NCBI RefSeq assembly: GCF_900119365.1
Contig: NZ_FPJO01000003.1
Coordinates: 186,001-250,000, forward strand
Direction: 5' to 3'
Length of the DNA stretch: 64,000 bases
Source of the DNA: Streptomyces atratus
GTDB taxonomy: Bacteria > Actinomycetota > Actinomycetes > Streptomycetales > Streptomycetaceae
Shown here: piece by piece, positions 7,834-16,911 of the stretch
Layout of the letters: every line of letters begins with the position of its first letter
Numbering within the stretch: position 1 is the stretch's first letter
Notes under the pieces: model-generated
Database searches by the model: none
Told to the model about the DNA's origin: nothing
The model's input: the letters and a program-made list of their open reading frames with translations, nothing else
Translations under genes and position numbers: made by a program

Positions 7834-8574
7834 ATGCGACAGGTCACGCGTAAAGGCCTGATCACCATGGCGGCAGCGGGCGGCGCACTCGCGCTGAGCG
7901 GCGGCTACGCGCACGCGGACGCGGGAGCGTCCGGCGAGGCGACGAATTCCCCGGGGGTGCTGTCAGGGAATTCGGTACAGATCCCGGTCCACGTACCGGT
8001 CAATGTGTGCGGCAACTCCGTGGACGTCGTGGCACTGCTCAACCCGGCGTTCGGAAACACTTGCGAAAACGGTTCGCAGGACGACTCCCAGGGCAAGCAC
8101 GTCTCCGGCAGTCACGTCTCCGGCGACCTCACCCAGGCGAGTCGGCCCGGCACGGGCAAGCACCGGGCCCCGATCGGCGGCGGGGCGACGGCCCAGGGCG
8201 TCGCGAAGGGCTCGCCGGGGGTGCTGTCCGGCAACAGCATCCAGGCGCCCATCGACATCCCCGTGAACGCCTGCGGGAACAGCATCACCATCGGCGGTCT
8301 GCTCAACCCCACCTCCGGCAACGACTGCGGGAACAGCACGGACGTCGTCACGCCGCCGCCGGTCACTCCAGTCACTCCGGTTACTCCGGTCACCGAGCAC
8401 AAGCCCCCGGCGCCGGAGAAGCCGGCCGTGCCCAACGTGCCCGAGGCGCAGAACGTCGCGCAGCTCGCACACACGGGAGCGGGCGGGCTCGACCTGCTGA
8501 TCCCGGCGAGCGCGGGCCTGCTGCTGGCGGGTGCGGGCACGGTGCTCTACCGCCGCGCCCGGACGGCCGCCTAG
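7834..8574 (+). CDS. chpC: Long chaplin ChpC-type, sortase anchored
   Basis: This 246-residue cell-wall protein has a signal peptide (residues 1-29) and two chaplin domains (about 38-80 and 125-170). The domains contain SPGVLSGNSVQIPVHVPVN and SPGVLSGNSIQAPIDIPVN. A Pro/Thr spacer with PVTPVTPVT repeats follows. The C-terminus has a sorting signal LAHTG, a hydrophobic stretch and a basic tail RRARTA. A sortase would link it to peptidoglycan, where it can seed chaplin fibres of ChpH. The ATG at 7834 immediately precedes the signal peptide. Upstream in-frame codons fall in the chpH-chpC spacer. Confidence 0.93.
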   Translation: MRQVTRKGLITMAAAGGALALSGGYAHADAGASGEATNSPGVLSGNSVQIPVHVPVNVCGNSVDVVALLNPAFGNTCENGSQDDSQGKHVSGSHVSGDLTQASRPGTGKHRAPIGGGATAQGVAKGSPGVLSGNSIQAPIDIPVNACGNSITIGGLLNPTSGNDCGNSTDVVTPPPVTPVTPVTPVTEHKPPAPEKPAVPNVPEAQNVAQLAHTGAGGLDLLIPASAGLLLAGAGTVLYRRARTAA

Positions 8575-8614
8575 GCCCCAGGGGCCCGGGACGGCGACAC
8601 GAGTACGACGAAGA

Positions 8615-8644
8615 GGGCGGGTCCCGCGACTGCGGGGCCCGCCC
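8615..8644. terminator. Bidirectional terminator between chpC and DUF5703 gene
   Basis: A 13-bp stem with one G-T pair (8615-8627 and 8632-8644) and loop GACT sits between convergent genes. Confidence 0.7.
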
Positions 8645-8648
8645 TGCC

Positions 8649-8837
8649 TCACCACGTGGCCCGGAGCTGGCGGATGATCCGTCGTCGCAGACGCACCCTG
8701 CGGCTGCCGTCGTGGCGCAGCGTCAGCCGGTCCAACTCCCAGTGACCGTACTCGGCGTGGTCGGTCAGCAGGCGGGCTGTCTCCTTCCGGGACACCCCGC
8801 GCGGTACGTACACATCGACAAATTCGTATTCCGGCAT
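8649..8837 (-). CDS. DUF5703-family small protein
   Basis: This 62-residue basic protein begins with the pattern MPEYEFVDVYVPRGVSRKE and ends RRRIIRQLRATW. It matches the short actinobacterial DUF5703 proteins found next to the chaplin pair. It has no signal peptide or membrane segment. A two-stranded sheet with a helix (KETARLLTDHAEYG) is likely. No biochemical role is known to me. It is convergent with chpC and divergent from the gene at 8885. Confidence 0.75.
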   Translation of the reverse strand: MPEYEFVDVYVPRGVSRKETARLLTDHAEYGHWELDRLTLRHDGSRRVRLRRRIIRQLRATW

Positions 8838-8884
8838 CGCATCTATTGTGCGGGCAGAGCCCGTGTACGGATAGCGTCTGCACT

Positions 8885-9541
8885 ATGTCTGATGCTGCGC
8901 AGCCCACCGCTGCCGAGGTACGCGCCGCCGCCGAGGCGGTCAAAGCCGCGCTCGACCACCACCTCGCGGCCGTCGAACGCCGGACCGGGGACGACGACGC
9001 GGCCGTCTACGACGCGTTCAACGCACTGGCCGCTGCCGCCGAGTTCTACGACGAACTGCTCTACGACCGATACGACGAAGTCACCCCTTTCGAGATCCCG
9101 GGTGCGGAGGATTCACTGCCGCCGTACACCGGCCCCGAGGAGCCGAACGCACTGAGTGTGCTCATCCGGCGCGACTACGCGGTGGTGGAGCCACCGAGGC
9201 TGCTCGCACAGGCCCAGCGGATCGCCGACCTCGATCCGGACGAACGCGGCGGGAGCGCCGCGGTGGTCGGCTCCAGCGTCCACGCGGCGCTCGGAGTGCT
9301 CTTCGGGGAGTACGAACCGGACGAGATCGCTTCCCGGCACGCGGAGTTCGGCCTGGAGGAGGGCGACTCCACGCTCTGGGTCACGGCCGCCGAGGAACTC
9401 CCCGAGGCGGGGGAGTGGCTGGGCGCGCCCTTCGACGACGCGGATCCCCAACTGGTGGTCTGCCGCTTCGACGCCAGCGCCGTCTTCGACGAGGACGAAC
9501 CGGACGAGGAACCGGCCCGCCTGGTGGTGGACGGCTCCTGA
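8885..9541 (+). CDS. Conserved acidic protein of unknown function
   Basis: This 218-residue protein is strongly acidic and predicted soluble. Its N-terminal 60 residues are Ala/Glu-rich helices (AAEVRAAAEAVKAALDHHLA). The middle part begins LSVLIRRDYAVVEPPRLLAQ, and the C-terminus is Asp/Glu-rich. I see no catalytic motif, signal peptide or transmembrane helix. The ATG at 8885 is preferred over an upstream one because the family-like helix begins right after it. A perfect terminator follows at 9550. The function is unknown. Confidence 0.75.
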   Translation: MSDAAQPTAAEVRAAAEAVKAALDHHLAAVERRTGDDDAAVYDAFNALAAAAEFYDELLYDRYDEVTPFEIPGAEDSLPPYTGPEEPNALSVLIRRDYAVVEPPRLLAQAQRIADLDPDERGGSAAVVGSSVHAALGVLFGEYEPDEIASRHAEFGLEEGDSTLWVTAAEELPEAGEWLGAPFDDADPQLVVCRFDASAVFDEDEPDEEPARLVVDGS

Positions 9542-9549
9542 TCCGCCGG

Positions 9550-9579
9550 CCGGACGGGCTCGCTGCCGAGCCCGTCCGG
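9550..9579. terminator. Bidirectional terminator
   Basis: A perfect 13-bp stem CCGGACGGGCTCG (9550-9562) with its complement at 9567-9579 and loop CTGC lies between convergent genes. Confidence 0.8.
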
Positions 9580-9609
9580 TGAGGTCCTCGCCGACCCGAC
9601 CCGGCCCCG

Positions 9610-11841
9610 TCAGCGGGCCGCGGTCTCCAGCAGGGTGCGCAGCCGCGTCGTGCGGTCCTGGGCCGGGGACTGGGCGACCGCGTGCTGGAGCGCCTGATCC
9701 ACCCCGTGCACCACGGACAGATGCCGCTCCCCGCGGCTGAAGGCGGTGTACACCCAGGAGCGGCTCAGCCCCTGCGCCGCGTCGCCCGGCAGCACGACGA
9801 CCACCGCGGGCCACCGCATCCCGGCCGCCTGGTGGGCGCTGAGGGCCCAGCCGTGGCGCACGCAGGACGCCACCCGCTCCTGGGCCACGACGACCTCCGT
9901 GCCCGCGCAGTCCAGACGCAGGCCCTCGGCGTCCGCCGAGACGACCACCGCCGGCACGGCCCTGCCGGGCGCCGGGACGTGGACGACGCGGTCGCCCGGG
10001 TCGAAACCGGCGAACCGGCCCGGTCCGGGGTTGAGCCGCTGCTTCAGCGCCGCGTTCAGTGCCCGGGTGCCCGCCGAGCCGCCGTGGCCGACGGTGACCA
10101 CCTGGGTGTCGGACGACGGTACGCCGATGGCGCGCGGCACCGAATCGGCGACCAGCTGCACGGTGCGGTGCACCGCCTCGCCCGCATCGCGGACGGGGAC
10201 GATCACCACCTCCTTGCCGGGCGCGTCGACCTGGTTCAGCTCGCCGATGCCGATGCCGGAGACCAGCTCACCGATCGGCCCCGGATCCGGTGTGCGGGAG
10301 ACGATCTGGGGGCACGCACGGGCCGCGAGCACATCCGCGAACACCCGACCCGCACCGGCCGAGCCCAGCACGCCGGGATCGCCGCTGAGCACCAGACGGG
10401 TGCCGTCGGCCAGCGACTCGACCAGGATCGCAGCGGTCTCGACGTCCAGCTGCGGGGCGTCCAGCACGACGAGCAGGTCGACGGCGATCGCCCCCTCCTC
10501 GTCCCGCCCCGGGCCCTGTTCGCCCGAGAGCAGACCGGCCAGGGTGACGGCCGTCTCCGGATCGCCGGTCGCCTCGGCCAGCCGACGCCTGCCGTCGGCG
10601 CTGTGCACGGCGCCCAGGGCACGCAGCCCGAGGCCGCGGGCCGCGGTGATCAGGGCGGCGGGCTCGGCCCTGGCGGCCTCGCCCCCGGTGTGCGCCACGA
10701 GGCCGTGGGCCGCGACCGCGCGGATCAGCTCGGCCGCCGACGGGGAGCCCGCGGCGGAGGCGGCCTGTGTCCAGTCCGCGTCCTTCTCACAGGCGTTGAC
10801 CAGGCGGGCCAGGCCGTCGGCGAGGCTCTCCTCGGCGAGTGCGTACCGGTCGAGGCCGAGCAGCACCTGCACCGGCTCGCGCCCGGCGTCCGGGCCGGTG
10901 TCATCGCCGGGTTCCGCGGACAGGCCGGATTCCTGGCCGTCCTGGTCCCCCTGGTCCTCCTGGCCGTCCTGGAAGACCAGGACCACTCCCTCGGCGACGG
11001 CGTGCTGCACGGCCGCGTCGGGGTCGGTCACCGATCGCTCGGCGAGCGCGGCGCGTACCTCCGAGGCGTCCAGCGCCGTGTGGCCCCGCAGCGCGGCCCG
11101 CTCCAGCAGCCAGCCCACCAGGGCGGCGGTCCGCCGCTCGTCGTCGGGGCCGCACTCGGCACCGAGGAGGGCGCGCGCGAATCCGTCCGCCTGCTCGGGC
11201 CTGACGCCCGGCACGGTCAGCAGTTGCCAGGGGTCGGCGCGCAGGACATCGGCCGCCTGCGCCCCGAGGGTCTCGGCCGCAGGTCCCGCCAGCGCCGCCG
11301 GAGCCCCGCCCTCGGCCAGCACGGCGGCGGTCGCGGCGACGGCCTCCGGCGGGGCGCCTTGCGGCGTCCGTGCCGGTTCGGGGGCGCGGGGGCGGGCCGG
11401 AGCGGGCGTGGGCGCGGTCCGGCGTGGGGCGGCGGGCGAGGGCGAGTCGAAGAACGAGGTGGCGGGCTGCTCGCCGCTCTCCACCGCGCGCACGGCCGCC
11501 AGCAGATCGGCCGCCCTGCCGCTCAGCTTCCCCCCGGCGGCGATGGGGCCTTCCTTCTCGGCCTTGCGCTTCTCGATCCGCTCCCGGAGCTCCCGCTGGG
11601 CGGCGAGCTCGGCCTCGGCCTCGCTGAGCGCCGCGGGCGCGGTCTCCGCCGGGTCCCCGGAACCATCCCCGGAACCATCCCCGGAACCTTCCCCGCCCCC
11701 GGGTTCCTCCCCGTTTCCGGAATCGTCCCCGTTCCCGTCCCCGGCGGACGGGGCGGGCACGGCGGCGGAGGGGGTCGCGACGACGCCGTCGTCGTCGGCG
11801 GCCGGGGAACCGGGGGTTTCCCCCCGGGGAAGCGCAGTCAC
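9610..11841 (-). CDS. RecD2/HHH-type helicase-like protein lacking Walker motifs
   Basis: This 743-residue protein has a disordered N-terminus with DGSGDGSGD repeats, a coiled segment (about 70-100) and helix-hairpin-helix-like DNA-contact segments (LTVPGVRPEQADGFARALLG, about 205-225). The C-terminal half is collinear with RecD2-type helicases. VDLLVVLDAPQLDVETAAIL and RLVLSGDPGVLGSAGAGRVF match helicase motifs II and III. GWALSAHQAAGMRWPAVVVV and YTAFSRGERHL match the UvrD_C_2 motifs. The P-loop position reads VAHTGGEAARAEP, with no GKT, and motif II lacks DE. ATP hydrolysis is therefore doubtful. It starts with GTG overlapping the aldo/keto reductase stop (GTGA), so the two are co-translated. 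Confidence 0.75.
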   Translation of the reverse strand: MTALPRGETPGSPAADDDGVVATPSAAVPAPSAGDGNGDDSGNGEEPGGGEGSGDGSGDGSGDPAETAPAALSEAEAELAAQRELRERIEKRKAEKEGPIAAGGKLSGRAADLLAAVRAVESGEQPATSFFDSPSPAAPRRTAPTPAPARPRAPEPARTPQGAPPEAVAATAAVLAEGGAPAALAGPAAETLGAQAADVLRADPWQLLTVPGVRPEQADGFARALLGAECGPDDERRTAALVGWLLERAALRGHTALDASEVRAALAERSVTDPDAAVQHAVAEGVVLVFQDGQEDQGDQDGQESGLSAEPGDDTGPDAGREPVQVLLGLDRYALAEESLADGLARLVNACEKDADWTQAASAAGSPSAAELIRAVAAHGLVAHTGGEAARAEPAALITAARGLGLRALGAVHSADGRRRLAEATGDPETAVTLAGLLSGEQGPGRDEEGAIAVDLLVVLDAPQLDVETAAILVESLADGTRLVLSGDPGVLGSAGAGRVFADVLAARACPQIVSRTPDPGPIGELVSGIGIGELNQVDAPGKEVVIVPVRDAGEAVHRTVQLVADSVPRAIGVPSSDTQVVTVGHGGSAGTRALNAALKQRLNPGPGRFAGFDPGDRVVHVPAPGRAVPAVVVSADAEGLRLDCAGTEVVVAQERVASCVRHGWALSAHQAAGMRWPAVVVVLPGDAAQGLSRSWVYTAFSRGERHLSVVHGVDQALQHAVAQSPAQDRTTRLRTLLETAAR

Positions 11842-12821
11842 AGCGTGCTCCAGTCCTGGTCGGGATAGCGGTGCACGGGCACCGACACATCGTCGAGCGC
11901 CTGGCAGATCTCGTCAGGAAGACTAAGCGCCTCCACTGACAACGCCTCCGTGAGCTGCCGCGCGTTGCGCGCGCCGACGATCGGGGCCACCACCCCGGGC
12001 CGGTCCCGCACCCAGGCGAGAGCCACCTGGAGCGGCGTCGTGGCCAGGCCGTCCGCCGCGGTCGCCACCGCGTCCACGACGCGGCCCGCCGGTTCGTCGA
12101 GATACGGCTCGACGAACGGGGCCAGCAGCTCCGAGGCGCCGCGCGAGTCCGCCGGAGTGCCCGACCGGTACTTCCCGGTGAGGACCCCGCGGCCCAAAGG
12201 GGAGGACGGCAGCAGTCCGAGACCGAGATCGAGGGCGGCGGGCAGCACCTCGCGCTCCACGCCCCGCTGCAGAAGCGAGTACTCCATCTGTGTGCTCGCC
12301 AGCCGGGTGCGCACCCCGGGCGAGGCGAGCTGCCAGGTCGCCGCCTTGGCCAGCTGCCAGCCGCAGAAGTTCGACACCCCCGCGTACCGGGCGCGCCCGC
12401 TGGTCACCGCCAGGTCGAGCGACTGAAGGGTCTCCTCCAGCGGAGTCACCGGGTCGAAGGCATGGATCTGCCACAGATCCACGTGGTCCGTGCCGAGCCG
12501 TTCCAGCGAGGCGTCCAGCGCGGCCAGCAGATGCCCGCGCGAGCCGTCGAACCGGCGGTACGGGTCGGCCACGCTGCCGGCCTTCGTCGCGATGACCAGA
12601 TCGTGCCGCGGCACCAGGCCGCCGACGAGCTGCCCGAGCAGATATTCGGCCTCCCCGCCGCCGTACGCATCGGCCGTGTCGACCAGTGTGCCGCCCGCCT
12701 CCCAGAAGGCTTTCAGCTGTTCGGCGGCGTCGTGCTCATCGGTGTCCCGGCCCCAGGTGAGGGTGCCGAGCCCGATCCGGGACACTCGAAGGCCGGTGCG
12801 GCCGAGATGCCTCTGCTCCAT
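11838..12821 (-). CDS. Aldo/keto reductase
   Basis: This 327-residue NAD(P)H-dependent oxidoreductase has a TIM-barrel AKR fold. The catalytic Asp and Tyr are in DTADAYGGGEAEYLLG (about residues 50-66), with Lys in VIATKAG and His in LWQIHAFD. The C-terminal cofactor loop PIVGARNARQL is present. ATG at 12821 gives the family-typical N-terminus MEQRHLGRTGLRVSRIGLG. A longer upstream reading is rejected. The RecD2-like gene follows with a four-base overlap. The substrate is unknown. Confidence 0.88.
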   Translation of the reverse strand: MEQRHLGRTGLRVSRIGLGTLTWGRDTDEHDAAEQLKAFWEAGGTLVDTADAYGGGEAEYLLGQLVGGLVPRHDLVIATKAGSVADPYRRFDGSRGHLLAALDASLERLGTDHVDLWQIHAFDPVTPLEETLQSLDLAVTSGRARYAGVSNFCGWQLAKAATWQLASPGVRTRLASTQMEYSLLQRGVEREVLPAALDLGLGLLPSSPLGRGVLTGKYRSGTPADSRGASELLAPFVEPYLDEPAGRVVDAVATAADGLATTPLQVALAWVRDRPGVVAPIVGARNARQLTEALSVEALSLPDEICQALDDVSVPVHRYPDQDWSTL

Positions 12822-12961
12822 GGGGGCTGAGATTACTGGCCAGAACCCCACTCGGCGGAAGCCTGTGGACAACCCGGCGTCAAGTCGCCCCTGCCGGATC
12901 ACGTCGCCGCGCGCTAGAGTCCGGAACCCAGGAACGTTACTGATCGGTAAGGGGAGCGGCT

Positions 12962-14011
12962 ATGCGGCTCGGCATCAATCTCGGTTACTGGGGCGCGGGA
13001 ATGGACGGCGACAACCTCGCCGTCGCCCAGGAGGCCGACCGGCTCGGCTACGACGTCTGCTGGGTGGCCGAGGCGTACGGCTCCGACGCGCCGACCGTGC
13101 TCTCGTGGGTCGCCGCCCGGACCGAGTCCATCGACGTCGGCTCCGCGATCATGCAGATCCCGGCCCGCCAGCCCGCCATGACGGCGATGACCGCAGCCAC
13201 CCTCGACTCGCTCTCCGGCGGCCGGTTCCGGCTCGGCCTCGGCGTGTCGGGACCGCAGGTCTCCGAGGGCTGGTACGGCGTCAAGTTCGACAAGCCGCTG
13301 TCCCGCACGCGGGAGTACGTCGAGATCGTCCGCAGGGCGATGTCCCGCGAGCGGCTCTCGTACGAGGGACAGCACTGGACGCTGCCGCTGCCGGACGGTC
13401 CGGGCAAGCCCATCAAGCTGACCGTCCACCCGCAGCGCGAGCACATCCCGCTCTACATCGCCGCGATCGGCCCGAAGAACCTGGAGCAGACCGGCGAGAT
13501 CGCGGACGGCGCGCTGCTGATCTTCCCCTCTGCCGAGCACCTTGAGGACACCGCGATGAAGTACCTGCGGGCGGGCCGCGAGAAGGCCGGCCTGACCATG
13601 GAGGGCTTCGATGTCTGCCCGACCCTGCCGCTCGCCGTCGGCGACGACGTCAACGGTCTCGCGGACATCTTCCGTCCGTACACCGCCCTGTACGTGGGCG
13701 GCATGGGCAGCCGCAAGCAGAACTTCTACAACCAGCTCGCGCAGCGCATGGGCTACGAGAAGGAAGCGGCCGAGATCCAGGACAAGTACCTGTCCGGCGA
13801 CAAGAACGGCGCCGCCGCCGCGGTGCCGCACCAGCTGATCGACCAGACCGCGCTGCTCGGCCCGGTCGAGCGGATCGCCGAGCGGATGCAGGCCTACGCC
13901 GCCGCGGGTGTCACGACGCTGACCCTGGCCCCGGCCGGGTTCACCCTCGAGGAGCGGCTCACGGCCCTGCGGGCCGGCACCGAGGCGCTGGAGCGCTCCG
14001 GGCTCGCATAA
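12962..14011 (+). CDS. LLM-class F420-dependent oxidoreductase
   Basis: This 349-residue luciferase-like TIM-barrel protein starts MRLGINLGYWGAG. Other family segments are GYDVCWVAEAYGSD (about 35-48), TLDSLSGGRFRLGLGVSGPQ (about 80-99) and IPLYIAAIGPKNLE (about 162). These resemble actinobacterial F420-dependent reductases and dehydrogenases (MSMEG-type) more than FMN luciferases. GGGGAGCGGCT before the ATG is a fair ribosome binding site. It is divergent from the AKR gene. The substrate is unknown. Confidence 0.85.
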   Translation: MRLGINLGYWGAGMDGDNLAVAQEADRLGYDVCWVAEAYGSDAPTVLSWVAARTESIDVGSAIMQIPARQPAMTAMTAATLDSLSGGRFRLGLGVSGPQVSEGWYGVKFDKPLSRTREYVEIVRRAMSRERLSYEGQHWTLPLPDGPGKPIKLTVHPQREHIPLYIAAIGPKNLEQTGEIADGALLIFPSAEHLEDTAMKYLRAGREKAGLTMEGFDVCPTLPLAVGDDVNGLADIFRPYTALYVGGMGSRKQNFYNQLAQRMGYEKEAAEIQDKYLSGDKNGAAAAVPHQLIDQTALLGPVERIAERMQAYAAAGVTTLTLAPAGFTLEERLTALRAGTEALERSGLA

Positions 14012-14042
14012 CGGGGCTCCGCCGCTCCCGGGAGCGGCACTG

Positions 14043-14081
14043 CGGCCGTGGTGGGGGCTCGGGGCCTCCCCGCCACGGCCG
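14043..14081 (+). terminator. Terminator after the LLM oxidoreductase
   Basis: A 14-bp stem with one G-T pair (14043-14056 and 14068-14081) lies 31 bases after the stop codon. Confidence 0.7.
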
Positions 14082-14221
14082 TTACGCATATCAACGCGCG
14101 CACGGCCCGGCGGTTACGGCGGCACGCGCCCCATCCGGCGTAGCCGGGGCCCGTTCCTGTTGCCCGGGTGGGTGTGCCGCACTTGACTGTCGCTCGGCGG
14201 ATGCGCACGGAGGTGGCAGTG

Positions 14222-15010
14222 ATGCTCTCGGCAAGGATCCTGTTCCAGGAGATTCTCGACGACGACGAGTCGTTCCGGCTGTTCTGTTCCATCGCGGCCG
14301 GCGGAGAGTCCCAGGGCGGCTGGGAGAACGGCCGCATCGCCGCCCTGGTGCCCGAGAGCCAGCGCGCCCTGGCGCCCAAGATCGCACGGCACGGCGCCGA
14401 CGAGGACAAGCACGGCAGGATCTTCAGCGCGCTGCTGAGGAAGCGCGGGCTGCGGCCCGTGGAGGTCCCGCACGAGACCGACTACACGATGCTGCTGGAG
14501 AAGCACGGCATCGGCCTCGCGCATGAGCAGCTGCGGGGCGAGGAGCGGCTCTCCGAGCGCGACATCATCACCTACCTCGCCCACAGCCGGGTCACCGAGC
14601 AGCGCGCCTCCGAGCAGATGGCCCTGCTGCGCAAGCACTTCGCCGACCACCCCGACCTCGGCCGCGCCGTGAAAATGATCTCGGACGACGAGGACAACCA
14701 CCTGGCGTACTGCCACGAGGAGCTGCTCCGCTTCGCCCGGGCCGGACACGGCCGCACCATCCAGCGCATCCTGCGCGAGTGCGCGCTCGCCGAGATCCGG
14801 GTGTACCGCGACGTCAGCCTCGCCGTGATGGACCACATGGGCCGCATCCTGGGCTGGTCCCGGGCCAGGGCGGCGGTGCTGGCCGCCGGGATCCACGGCG
14901 TCTACGCGTACGAACGGTTCGTGGGGTGGCGGCGGATGGTGAGCCTGGAGCAGCCCGAGCGGCGCGACGCGCTGGGCGGTCCCGCCGCGCCGGAGTTCGG
15001 CCCCGCCTGA
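14222..15010 (+). CDS. Ferritin-like diiron-domain protein
   Basis: This 262-residue, mainly helical soluble protein resembles the rubrerythrin/ferritin-like superfamily. Candidate metal ligands are two Glu-x-x-His type motifs in ADEDKHGRIF (about 60-69) and SDDEDNHLAYCHEEL (about 157-171), with further Glu in HSRVTEQRASEQ and ECALAEIRVY. The ATG at 14222 is preceded by GGAGGTGGCAGTG. Possible roles are iron handling, oxidative stress or a fatty-acid or hydroxylase-like diiron reaction. The sequence does not decide. It is convergent with corA, with only 25 bases between the stop codons. Confidence 0.7.
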   Translation: MLSARILFQEILDDDESFRLFCSIAAGGESQGGWENGRIAALVPESQRALAPKIARHGADEDKHGRIFSALLRKRGLRPVEVPHETDYTMLLEKHGIGLAHEQLRGEERLSERDIITYLAHSRVTEQRASEQMALLRKHFADHPDLGRAVKMISDDEDNHLAYCHEELLRFARAGHGRTIQRILRECALAEIRVYRDVSLAVMDHMGRILGWSRARAAVLAAGIHGVYAYERFVGWRRMVSLEQPERRDALGGPAAPEFGPA

Positions 15011-15035
15011 ACCGGGCGGCGCGTCGGCCCGTCCG

Positions 15036-16031
15036 TCAGAGCCAGCCGCGGCGCTTGAACTGCCGGTACAGCCCGAAGACCACGGCGGCCATCAGCGCGA
15101 TCACCGCCGGATAGGCCCACACCCAGCGGAGCTCCGGCATGTGCTCGAAGTTCATGCCGTAGATCCCCGCCACCATCGTCGGCACGGCGGCCATCGCCGC
15201 CCAGGCCGAGATCTTGCGCATGTCGTCGTTCTGCCGCACGCCCACCTGGGCCAGATGGGCCGAGAGGATGTCGGAGAGCAGCCGGTCCAGGCCCTCCACG
15301 TACTCGTTGGCGCGCGTCAGATGGTCGCCGACGTCGCGGAAGAACGGCTGCGAGTGCTCGTGGACGAACGGCACGTCCGCGCTCGCCAGCCGGGCCATGG
15401 GGGCGCTCAGCGGCCCGGCGGCCCGGCGGAACTCCAGGATCTGCCGCTTGAAGGTGTAGATGCGGGACGCGGTGCTCTTGGTGTCGCCGACGCCGGTCGG
15501 CGCGAACACCTCGGTCTCCAGCTCCTCCAGATCGACCTGGAGCTCGCCCGCGACCACTATGTAGTGGTCGACGACGGCGTCGCTGATCGCGTACAGCACC
15601 GCGGTCGGCCCGTGCTTGAGCACCTCGGGCTCGGCCTCCAGCCGGCGGCGCACCGCCGCGAGCGGCGCGCCCTCCCCGTGCCGAACGGTCACGACGAACG
15701 AATCGCCGATGAAGGCCATCAGCTCGTCGGCGGTGACCGTGTCGCTCGCCTGCTCGTACACCACCGGTTTGATGACGGCGAACAGCGAGTCGTCGTACAC
15801 CTCCAGTTTGGGACGCTGGTGTGCGCTCAGCGCGTCCTCCACCGCCAGCGGATGCAGTCCGAACTCGCTGCTGACGAGCTCGAACTCCTTCTCCGTCGGC
15901 TCGTGCAGCCCGATCCAGAGGAACGCGTCCCCGGTGGCCCGTGCCTCGTCGAGGGCGTCGGAGAGGTCGGCGGGGCCGTCGGTGCGGCGCCCGTCCCGGT
16001 AGATGGCACAGTCCACGATCACGGCGCGCAT
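15036..16031 (-). CDS. corA: CorA-family magnesium/cobalt transporter
   Basis: This 331-residue inner-membrane divalent cation channel has a long cytosolic alpha/beta domain (1-265) and two C-terminal transmembrane helices. The signature GMN is in GIYGMNFEHMPEL between the helices, and the tail RQFKRRGWL is basic. The length and end match actinobacterial CorA. ATG at 16031 gives MRAVIVDCAIYRDG. The additional nine upstream codons lack a binding site. Confidence 0.9.
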   Translation of the reverse strand: MRAVIVDCAIYRDGRRTDGPADLSDALDEARATGDAFLWIGLHEPTEKEFELVSSEFGLHPLAVEDALSAHQRPKLEVYDDSLFAVIKPVVYEQASDTVTADELMAFIGDSFVVTVRHGEGAPLAAVRRRLEAEPEVLKHGPTAVLYAISDAVVDHYIVVAGELQVDLEELETEVFAPTGVGDTKSTASRIYTFKRQILEFRRAAGPLSAPMARLASADVPFVHEHSQPFFRDVGDHLTRANEYVEGLDRLLSDILSAHLAQVGVRQNDDMRKISAWAAMAAVPTMVAGIYGMNFEHMPELRWVWAYPAVIALMAAVVFGLYRQFKRRGWL

Positions 16032-16090
16032 TCTTCCCTGCCGCGGTCCTGGGCGCACCTCATCGGCGGCGGCGGCCTACGCTGGCCCCT

Positions 16091-16807
16091 ATGCCCACCC
16101 TGATCCTCGTACGCCATGGACGCTCCACCGCCAACACGGCCGGGGTGCTCGCGGGCCGCACCCCGGGTGTCGCGCTCGACGAGCGCGGTGCCGAACAGGC
16201 CGCGGCACTGCCCGGACGGCTCGCCGGGCTGCCGCTGGCCGCGGCCGTCAGCAGCCCCCTGCAGCGCTGCCGGGAGACCCTGCGGCCGCTGCTCGCCGCC
16301 CGGCCGGAGCTGGAACTGCACACCGAGGAGCGGATCAGCGAGTGCGACTACGGCGACTGGTCGGGGCGCAAGCTCGCGGAACTCGCCGACGAACCGCTGA
16401 TGGGCGTCGTGCAGCAGCATCCGTCGGCCGCGGCGTTCCCCGGCGGCGAGTCGATGCGCGGCATGCAGGCGCGCGCGGTCGACGCGGTGCGGGACTGGAA
16501 CGCCCGCATCGAGGCCGGGCACGGCGACGACGCCGTCTACGTGATGTGCTCGCACGGCGACATCATCAAGGCGCTGGTCGCCGACGCGCTCGGCATGCAC
16601 CTCGACCTCTTCCAGCGGATCCACGCCGACCCCTGCTCGGTCACCGCGATCCGCTACACCAGACTGCGGCCCTTCCTGCTCCGGCTCGGCGACACCGGGG
16701 ACCTCGGATCGCTGGCGCCGCGCGAGCAGTCCGGCCCGGCGGACCACGGCGGGCGCCCGGAGGCGGACGCCGACGCGGCTGTCGGCGGCGGCGCTGGGGC
16801 GCCGTGA
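16091..16807 (+). CDS. Histidine phosphatase family protein (MSMEG_4193-like)
   Basis: This 238-residue phosphoglycerate-mutase-like phosphatase has the catalytic RHG motif in LILVRHGRSTAN (residues 4-15). The acid in RISECDYGDWSGR and the second His in VMCSHGDIIKAL (about 152) are also present. The tail after residue 205 is low-complexity. It is followed after 104 bases by the DUF3090 gene and then the SCO1664-family gene and mshC, an order conserved in many actinobacteria. A shared pathway is possible but not established. The ATG sits 59 bases upstream of the divergent corA start region. Confidence 0.85.
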   Translation: MPTLILVRHGRSTANTAGVLAGRTPGVALDERGAEQAAALPGRLAGLPLAAAVSSPLQRCRETLRPLLAARPELELHTEERISECDYGDWSGRKLAELADEPLMGVVQQHPSAAAFPGGESMRGMQARAVDAVRDWNARIEAGHGDDAVYVMCSHGDIIKALVADALGMHLDLFQRIHADPCSVTAIRYTRLRPFLLRLGDTGDLGSLAPREQSGPADHGGRPEADADAAVGGGAGAP

Positions 16808-16911
16808 TCGCTTCGCGCAGTAGGGTGGACGCTCCGTAGGCGCCTTGCCCCGGGGAACCTCCCGCGGCCCCGGCCGCCCTCATCCACCGTCGATCTCAAG
16901 GGAGACAGGAC

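Noticed and set aside
8361..8395. Short CACTCCAGT-like tandem repeat
   Set aside because: It encodes the PVTPVTPVT spacer of ChpC and is explained by the protein; it is not a CRISPR array.
9682..11926. Two plus-strand frames over 700 codons opposite the RecD2-like gene
   Set aside because: Arg/Pro/Ser-rich shadow frames with no domain. The minus-strand frame has helicase motifs.
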